64,000 nucleotides of DNA from Mycobacterium parmense. GTDB taxonomy: Bacteria > Actinomycetota > Actinomycetes > Mycobacteriales > Mycobacteriaceae. The position numbers were made by a program, and so were the translations under genes. Within the stretch, counting starts at the first letter, position 1, and the number at the start of each line of letters is the position of its first letter. A model generated the notes under the pieces. That model was not told the origin of the DNA. It made no database searches and saw nothing but the letters and a program-made list of their open reading frames with translations. Location of the stretch: positions 5,022,001-5,086,000 of the forward strand of contig NZ_AP022614.1 of the NCBI RefSeq assembly GCF_010730575.1. Direction: 5' to 3'. Below are positions 58,559 to 64,000 of this stretch, piece by piece.

Positions 58559-59347
58559 GGTCAGTTTTCAGACGACGCCGACACCGGGGCAGCACGCATT
58601 CGCCGCCAGGTGTGCGTCGCACTGGAATTCCTCGCTTGGCTCGAGACCCGGGGACGCACCCTCGCCACCATGGACCAAGCAGACATCGACAACTGGTTGG
58701 CCCACGGCACCTGGCGACACCGAGAGATCCGGCCCTTCCTGCACTGGACAACTCAGCGTCGCATCACCCACGGCGCCTCCGCGCCGGCCAACCGACCCAG
58801 CCCGCCCTCGGTGTTCATCGACGAAGCCACGCACCTCGAGCAACTCCGCCGATGCCTCAACGACAACACCATTGACATCGATGTGCGCGCCAGTGGTGCG
58901 CTCATCCTGCTGTACGGAATCACCACCATGCGAGTACTCGGGTTACGACAGAACCAGATACACACCCAGGACGGCCACACCTACCTCACCCTGCGCGACC
59001 ACGAAATGGTGCTGCCTCCTAAGCTCGCCCAACTGCTCGCACAACTGCCGCGTCCAACCCGGCGCTCGACCCTGCCCGAACCCTCAACACCGGACCGGCT
59101 CCTGTTTCCCGGACGAACACCAGACCGCCCAGTCAACTCGGGCGTGTTCGGCAAGCGACTCAAACATAGCGGCCTGACAATCCGAGGCGGTCGCAACACC
59201 GGCCTCATCACAATGGCAGCCGAGTTACCGGGCGCAGTTCTGGCCGACCTACTCGCCATCGATATCGTCACCGCGACCCGCTGGGCGGCATATGCCAAAC
59301 GCGACTGGAATCAGTATCTTGCCACCCGAAAAGCGGGCTCTACCTAG
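58559..59347 (+). pseudogene. Zinc-ribbon-array recombinase, C-terminal part
   Basis: Continues the fragment at 55771. Begins G-Q-F-S-D-D-A-D-T-G-A-A-R-I-R-R and reads to A-G-S-T. It resembles a tyrosine-recombinase catalytic domain: L-Y-G-I-T-T-M-R-V-L-G-L (Box I region) and, near the end, L-A-D-L-L-A-I-D-I-V-T-A-T-R-W-A. The usual Box II His-x-x-Arg and the Box III Gly-His are not clear, so catalysis by this protein is doubtful even before the insertion. Confidence 0.8.
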
Positions 59348-59506
59348 CAATTGCGCCTGCCCCACTAGGGTTAGCCCATTTGATCACCGGTGGTTGCCGT
59401 TACAAATATGGTGTGGGGTTTCGGGTTACCGGCCGGGTCCTCCGGGCTGTGGACGTGGCAACGGCCGCGGCTGCCGCCGAGCGCGATGGTTCATCGCGGT
59501 CCGCGA

Positions 59507-60106
59507 TTAGTCGAATCCGGCTAGTGTGATTCTCAAGGCTTGTTCCAGTTGAATGTGGAGCGGTGGACTCGTTTTGGTGTCCGTGCTAAGCCAGCGCCGA
59601 AGTATGAATTGTGCAGTGGCCAAACCCGTGTGGACCAGCAGCGAGGGGCGGATGTCGGTCACCGCGTCGACGTCCATATGCGTAGCGACCAGTTCGATGA
59701 GCCGGTGGTTATCGTTCTCGCTGATCAGCGCCGATTCGCCCAGTAGGTGGGGGGCGGTCCGGATGGCTTCTCGCCAGTATTGCAGATTCTGATTTGCTTT
59801 GTCCCAAGCGGTTTCGATAAGCAGACGCATCAGAGTTTCGGTTGCTGATGCATCGGACGGCTGGGCGCGGTAGGACGCAACGATTTCGGCGACCGTTTGC
59901 CGGACGGGTGCGACAAGCAGGTCTTCCTTGGTGGGTGCGTAGCGGAAGTAGGTACTGATCGAGATTCCGGCCGCGGCCGCGATGTCCTCGGTTGTCACGG
60001 CAGCGAATCCGCGTTCGGCGAAAAGCTGGTGTGCGGTGTTCTGGATCTCGGAGATCAACTCGGCGCGGCGTCGGTCCCGTAACGAGCGGATGTTTGCTGA
60101 CGGCAT
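59507..60106 (-). CDS. TetR-family regulator
   Basis: 199-aa repressor. HTH at about residues 28-52 (VTTEDIAAAAGISISTYFRYAPTKEDL), then a helical ligand/dimer domain. The frame opens at 60142; ATG 60106 follows GAAGGTG and begins MPSANIRSL, so it is preferred. An imperfect palindrome 43 bases upstream is a possible autoregulatory operator. Divergent from the second TetR gene. Confidence 0.88.
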   Translation of the reverse strand: MPSANIRSLRDRRRAELISEIQNTAHQLFAERGFAAVTTEDIAAAAGISISTYFRYAPTKEDLLVAPVRQTVAEIVASYRAQPSDASATETLMRLLIETAWDKANQNLQYWREAIRTAPHLLGESALISENDNHRLIELVATHMDVDAVTDIRPSLLVHTGLATAQFILRRWLSTDTKTSPPLHIQLEQALRITLAGFD

Positions 60107-60534
60107 GCCATCACCTTCGTCAATGTGACATTCCAACTGCATTATGAGCTATGGTACGAACAGTAGCGTAGCGAAACCGAAAGTACTGGGGGTATTTCCT
60201 TGCCGGTGTCGCAGCGTCGGGTGCCGTGGGTTGCGTGGGGAATTGCGGCTACCCGCATGAGTATTCGCTGCCGAGTGCGCCCGGAAGCGTCCGCCGATCG
60301 GGTCCGCGTTTCGCACCGCGGTCTGGACGGCACAGCTTCAGTACCCACTCATGGCTGTGTCACCAGTACGCTCGTGCTAGCCCCGTTTACCGCACTCGCG
60401 GCTCTTGCAGTTGCGCTTGCGGCTGCACGCATATCCAACGGTCTGCAAAGACATCGTCTTCCCCGAAGGGGGATTTGAGGAATGTCATCCCGCCACCTCC
60501 TCGTCGAAAGGTCTATCCCCGAAGTGAAGTCGTA
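60107..60534. other. Divergent region between two TetR genes
   Basis: About 430 bases. It holds the palindrome at 60149-60171. The rest has open frames but none that reads like a conserved protein; I see nothing else definite. Confidence 0.45.
60149..60171. promoter_or_regulatory. Possible TetR operator
   Basis: Imperfect palindrome: CTATGGTAC, 5-base spacer GAACA, GTAGCGTAG; arms match at 7 of 9 positions. It lies 43 bases upstream of the TetR start at 60106, a common place for an autoregulatory site. Confidence 0.45.
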
Positions 60535-61146
60535 GTGTCGGTTGACGTACCGTTCCGCGCGGCGCCAGATTCCGAGACCGGTACCGGGGGCAGCACCGCA
60601 ATCCTCGATGCTGCCCGAGCGGTCGCAACGGCGGGCGGTTTCAAGGCCGTGCGTCTCAAGACGGTGGCCAAGCAAGCTGGCATCACTGTCGGGTCACTGT
60701 ATGACCATTTCGCGTCGAAGACCGACCTGCTGGTGACGCTGCTCGCCCGTGAGTTCGAGCGGGTGAATCAGGAACGCGACTGGAGCACGTGCGCCGCTTC
60801 CCCGAGTGACCGACTGGGATCGTTGACAGCGCGGCTCCACGACGAGTGGCAGCAAAACCTGCAGCTCACCGAGGCCGTGGTTCGGGCATTCGTTATGGCG
60901 GGCACAGACGAAGCCTTGACAGTGCAACACGCCGCCGACGTCGTCGAAAGCATGCTGGCGCGCACGGTTGGTGGGCCGACGCAGGGAGCTTGCGAGCGAC
61001 AGATCGCCGGAGTCATCGCAGATATCTGGCTGGCCAATCTAATGGCTTTCGTCGTCGGACGGGCGACAGCAGCGGAGGCGCGCGAGCGCATTGATCGAGG
61101 TCTGCAGCGCATTCTTGCTGCGTGGAACGCGAGCAAGAGCGCATAG
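60535..61146 (+). CDS. TetR-family regulator
   Basis: 203-aa repressor from GTG 60535; the frame is open further upstream but the TetR-like sequence begins near STAILDAARAVA. HTH: VRLKTVAKQAGITVGSLYDHFASKTDL. Helical C-terminal domain with WLANLMAFVVGRA. A perfect palindrome follows its stop. It may control the downstream DUF6188-like gene or the hydrolase-MmpL operon. Confidence 0.86.
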   Translation: MSVDVPFRAAPDSETGTGGSTAILDAARAVATAGGFKAVRLKTVAKQAGITVGSLYDHFASKTDLLVTLLAREFERVNQERDWSTCAASPSDRLGSLTARLHDEWQQNLQLTEAVVRAFVMAGTDEALTVQHAADVVESMLARTVGGPTQGACERQIAGVIADIWLANLMAFVVGRATAAEARERIDRGLQRILAAWNASKSA

Positions 61147-61148
61147 CA

Positions 61149-61161
61149 ATACTAATAGTAT
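61149..61161. promoter_or_regulatory. Palindromes upstream of the DUF6188-like gene
   Basis: Perfect 13-base palindrome ATACTAATAGTAT (61149-61161), followed by a second inverted repeat GCTAC-TAGCG-GTAGC (61168-61182). They sit between the TetR stop and the ATG at 61222. They could be TetR operators for that promoter. Confidence 0.5.
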
Positions 61162-61221
61162 CGGTGCGCTACTAGCGGTAGCATAGGTAGGCGACTCGCT
61201 GGTGCGTCGAAGGGAGTGGTT

Positions 61222-61668
61222 ATGTACACGCAATGGATCGAGCAGTGCACCGTGCAACGAGTCTCGCTGCACGAAGGGCTGGTAGTCGACCTGGACGATC
61301 ACAACCAGCTGGTGATTTCCCGACCGATGCGGCTGACCCTCCCTCCGGCAGCAGGCTGGCCTGAGGAAGAAGTGTTGATCGACCCTATCAATCTTTCGGC
61401 CGAGGAGCGGCCACTGTTGGACCTGGCCGGAGCGATCTGCACGCGTGCCTGGTGCGACGACGACGGTGCGCTGCATCTGTGTTTCTCCCGCGGCCACCGC
61501 ATCGATGTCGACCCGGATGCGGCGGCGACTTCGTGGGAGCTCTATGGCAAGTGCCACGGCTACATGGCGTGTCTGCCGCGGGGTCGAGTCCGGGTGATTC
61601 GGCACGACCTTCCTGTTGACGAGAATGACTTAGACGCAACACAATCAGTGGCCATGGCGCATCAGTAG
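61222..61668 (+). CDS. DUF6188-like protein
   Basis: 148-aa protein of a small actinobacterial family; no enzymatic function is known to me. Beta-rich, with the conserved-looking end W-E-L-Y-G-K-C-H-G-Y-M-A-C-L-P-R-G. ATG follows AAGGGAG by five bases. Alone on its strand; it converges with the hydrolase gene. Confidence 0.75.
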   Translation: MYTQWIEQCTVQRVSLHEGLVVDLDDHNQLVISRPMRLTLPPAAGWPEEEVLIDPINLSAEERPLLDLAGAICTRAWCDDDGALHLCFSRGHRIDVDPDAAATSWELYGKCHGYMACLPRGRVRVIRHDLPVDENDLDATQSVAMAHQ

Positions 61669-61782
61669 CCGCGCGCCTGGCGACAGGACGGCACAAGCGC
61701 CGAAGGCGTGCGAACGATAGATCGAGCCATCTCGATGGGTGTCCGACGTGTCAGCCGGGGCGGGTGCAGGTTCGCTGGATGC

Positions 61783-62679
61783 TTACGTCGGGGTCCTTGT
61801 GGTGCGGTCGAGGAAGTCGGTGACCGCGGCGGTAAACGCGTCGTTGTTGTCGCCGGCAACCATGTGACCGGTGCCGGTGACGTCCGTCGTTTCGGCGTGC
61901 GGGACGAGCTGGAGGAATTCGTTGACGGTTTCCTGGGAGACTACGTCTGACAGTGCGCCGCGTACTAACAGCGTTGGGGCCGTGATTCGACGTGCTCCTT
62001 CGGCGAGAAATCCGCTGATGGCGTCGAACTCCTCGCTGCCTGTCATGAGATTGCCTTGCAGGACATCGAAGTTGGAGCTGATGAACGCTGGGTCCCAGCG
62101 CCAGATCCATCGTCCGTCGCTACGTTGCCGCAGGACCTTGTGCAGGCCGTCGAGATTTTCGGGTCGCGCGCGCCGGGGGTTGTATTCGGCGATGATGTCG
62201 GCGGCGTCATTGAGTGAGCCGAATCCGTCGGGGTGGGCGGCCATGAATGACACGACGCGACGGGCTCCATGAAATTCGATCCGCGGGGTGATGTCGACCA
62301 GGACAACGGCTGCCCAGAGGTCGGGTGGGGCCAGCAGATGGGTAGCGAGGATGATCAGCCCACCCAGCGACGCGCCGACGACGGCGGGGGGACTGTCGGC
62401 GCTGACGTGTCCTCGTACCGAGATCAGATCGGATACGAACCGTTCGACGTCGTATTGTCCGATCGGGTCCCAGTCGCTGTCGCCGTGACCTCGTGTGTCG
62501 TAGGCGACGACGGTGTAGCCGTGGGAATGGAGTCGACGAGCGGTGGTGGCCCACGCGTGACGGTTCTGACCGCCGCCATGGAGGAGCAGCACGACGGGGC
62601 GAGTCGCGGCGTGCCGGTAGCAGTCGGCCACGAGAGTGATCCCGTCGCTGGTGCGGATGCGCTCCTGGCTAATTGTCAT
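61783..62679 (-). CDS. Alpha/beta hydrolase
   Basis: 298-aa hydrolase. Oxyanion region L-L-H-G-G-G-Q near residue 32, nucleophile elbow V-G-A-S-L-G-G near 100 (G-x-S-x-G variant with Ser), Asp in G-A-L-S-D-V near 236, and His in G-T-G-H-M near 268. The frame runs upstream to 63876 on paper, but ATG 62679 overlaps the MmpL stop (ATGA), so it is coupled to MmpL. The substrate is unknown; pairing with MmpL suggests lipid or ester metabolism. Confidence 0.87.
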   Translation of the reverse strand: MTISQERIRTSDGITLVADCYRHAATRPVVLLLHGGGQNRHAWATTARRLHSHGYTVVAYDTRGHGDSDWDPIGQYDVERFVSDLISVRGHVSADSPPAVVGASLGGLIILATHLLAPPDLWAAVVLVDITPRIEFHGARRVVSFMAAHPDGFGSLNDAADIIAEYNPRRARPENLDGLHKVLRQRSDGRWIWRWDPAFISSNFDVLQGNLMTGSEEFDAISGFLAEGARRITAPTLLVRGALSDVVSQETVNEFLQLVPHAETTDVTGTGHMVAGDNNDAFTAAVTDFLDRTTRTPT

Positions 62680-64000
62680 GTGGTCCGATGTGGTCGGCCG
62701 TTGTGAGTCAGGGGTTTCCGTTGCGGCCACCAGCTCGCTTCGCGCAGCAGTGTGGCGATCGCGGGAACCGTGAGCGTGCGAACGACGAAGGTATCCAGAA
62801 GTAGGCCGCAGCCAATGATGAACCCGGCTTGGATCATGATCGCGATGGAGCCGACGATCAGGCCGAACATGCTGGCGGCGAAGATGAGCCCGGCCGAAGT
62901 GATGACTGAGCCGGTATTTGCGACGGTTCGCAGGACGCCGACGCGAATGTTGTGGGTCGATTCTTCGCGTAGTCGCGAGATGAGCAGCATGTTGTAGTCG
63001 GCGCCGACGGCCACCAGGATTATGAACGCTAGAAGCGGTACGGGCCAGGCGATTTCCTTGCCGAGGCCATATTGAAAGACGAGGGTTCCCAGTCCGAGCG
63101 CGGCGCCGTAGTTGAGCACGACGGTACCCAACAGGTAGAGCGGGGCGACCAGGGCGCGCAGCAATACGACCAAGATGAGGCCGACGATGACGAGGGTCGC
63201 AAAGGCCAGCTGATGAAAGTCGGCGGAAAGCAGGCGTTGGATGTCGGAGTTGACGGCGGGGAATCCGGCCATCGACACCGTGGCGTTGGCCAGCGAGGTG
63301 TTGGGTCGTGCGGCATCGGCGATCTCGGTGATTTTGTGGGCGAGGTTCATCGCGTCGCTGCTGTAGGGGTCGTAACTGGATTCGATGGCGAAACGCGCGG
63401 TTTTGCCGTCGGGCGACAGGAAATGCTTTGCGACGTCGGCGAATTGGCGGTTCTCGAAGGCATTGGTGGGAAGGTAGAAGCCGCTGGCGTTGTCTGAGCC
63501 GGCGGTGGTTCGTGCGGAATTCTGCAGTTGGGTGGCGATTTGGCTCATGCCCGACAGCATTTCGATGTTGCTGTCGGCCAGGGTGTGCACGCCGGTGGCG
63601 AGGGCCTGTGCGCCGGAGGCGAGTTGGCTGATGCCGCTTTGGAGGCGGCGGATGTTGCCGGCCAGGTCGGCAGGGTCGCCGAGTGCTCCGAAAGCCTTGT
63701 CCAGCGACGTGATTGCGTTTTGGACGTCGGCCACGGTGCCGGCCGCGGTGTCGCTGCCGGGCTGGTAAAGGTCGCCGAGGTTGGCGAGCTGGTTGAAGAA
63801 GCCGGTATGGCGCAGGGTCACCAGGATCTGCACCTGGTCGCGGAGTTGGGCGCATTCCGGTGTGGTCGCACACCATGGGGAGGTGTTGAGCGCACCGACG
63901 AGCGGGTCGATGGCGGCGATTGCGTTTTGGGCTTGGTCGGCTTGCTGGCGCAGTCCCGGACCGGTTCGGATGGCTTGGTCGACGGCCGGGGCGGTAGCCG
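62676..64000 (-). CDS. MmpL-family transporter, C-terminal part, runs off the right edge
   Basis: RND/MmpL transporter. The frame is open to base 64000 on the minus strand and reads upstream as ...C-A-Q-L-R-D-Q-V-Q-I-L, so an internal GTG at 63833 is not the start. A long helical periplasmic loop precedes the C-terminal membrane half: helices LAFATLVIVGLILVVLL, YLLGTVVLNYG, PLLAFIILVAVGADYNMLL (with the family GADYN motif), then two more. It likely exports a lipid, with the hydrolase as partner. Confidence 0.9.
   Translation of the reverse strand, partial: ATAPAVDQAIRTGPGLRQQADQAQNAIAAIDPLVGALNTSPWCATTPECAQLRDQVQILVTLRHTGFFNQLANLGDLYQPGSDTAAGTVADVQNAITSLDKAFGALGDPADLAGNIRRLQSGISQLASGAQALATGVHTLADSNIEMLSGMSQIATQLQNSARTTAGSDNASGFYLPTNAFENRQFADVAKHFLSPDGKTARFAIESSYDPYSSDAMNLAHKITEIADAARPNTSLANATVSMAGFPAVNSDIQRLLSADFHQLAFATLVIVGLILVVLLRALVAPLYLLGTVVLNYGAALGLGTLVFQYGLGKEIAWPVPLLAFIILVAVGADYNMLLISRLREESTHNIRVGVLRTVANTGSVITSAGLIFAASMFGLIVGSIAIMIQAGFIIGCGLLLDTFVVRTLTVPAIATLLREASWWPQRKPLTHNGRPHRTT

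Noticed and set aside
61783..63876. 697-codon reading of the hydrolase frame through the MmpL gene
   Set aside because: Only the part from ATG 62679 has hydrolase motifs; the rest overlaps the clear MmpL frame.

Overview
This window looks like part of a large conjugative plasmid (or an integrated copy) from a Mycobacterium, probably a slow grower. The DNA is high-GC. It carries a PPE protein, two WXG100 proteins, EspG, EspI, EccD, MycP, EccE and EccA, which together are a plasmid-type ESX (type VII secretion) locus. Beside them are type IV coupling-protein, VirB4, VirB6-like and TcpC-like genes and a giant MobF relaxase. That gene set matches the pRAW-like family of mycobacterial conjugative plasmids. 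eccB, eccC, PE, replication and partition genes are not visible and may lie to the left.

Layout. (1) 1-9446: ESX core genes, mostly overlapping start-to-stop. (2) 9512-16542: conjugation membrane proteins, a soluble-looking coupling ATPase and a TcpC-like protein, with a small opposite-strand HTH/membrane operon at 12031-13624. (3) 16536-23409: virB4, virB6-like and eccA, translationally coupled, so the type IV and type VII parts share an operon. (4) 23429-23858: a small frameshifted gene. (5) 23894-27525: an opposite-strand three-gene unit (HTH-Ser/Thr kinase, SF2 helicase, small Zn-ribbon protein), a candidate phage-defence or plasmid-competition module. (6) 27732-33587: relaxase, followed by a likely oriT at 33588-33882 and two small plasmid genes.

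(7) 35412-59347 is the most striking part. An ancestral three-gene unit (tyrosine recombinase, Cro-type HTH, recombinase with sixteen CxxC motifs) has been entered by four nested Tn554/RIT-like tyrosine-recombinase transposons, named here Tn-A to Tn-D, and by an IS30-family element. Tn-A and Tn-C sit in the ancestral integrase, Tn-B sits inside Tn-A tnpB, and Tn-D sits inside Tn-C tnpB. The broken protein sequences rejoin across each insertion. The insertion points fall in or next to codons for conserved recombinase motifs (Box I Arg once, Box II His-Arg-His twice, just before the Box III Gly-His once). Short terminal inverted repeats are visible at all four elements. Only Tn-B has a complete uninterrupted gene set; Tn-A and Tn-D carry frameshifts.

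(8) 59507-64000: two TetR-family regulators with nearby palindromes, a DUF6188-like gene, and an alpha/beta hydrolase coupled to an MmpL-family transporter that runs off the right edge.

All calls rest on reading the translated sequence and recognising families; no database search was run.
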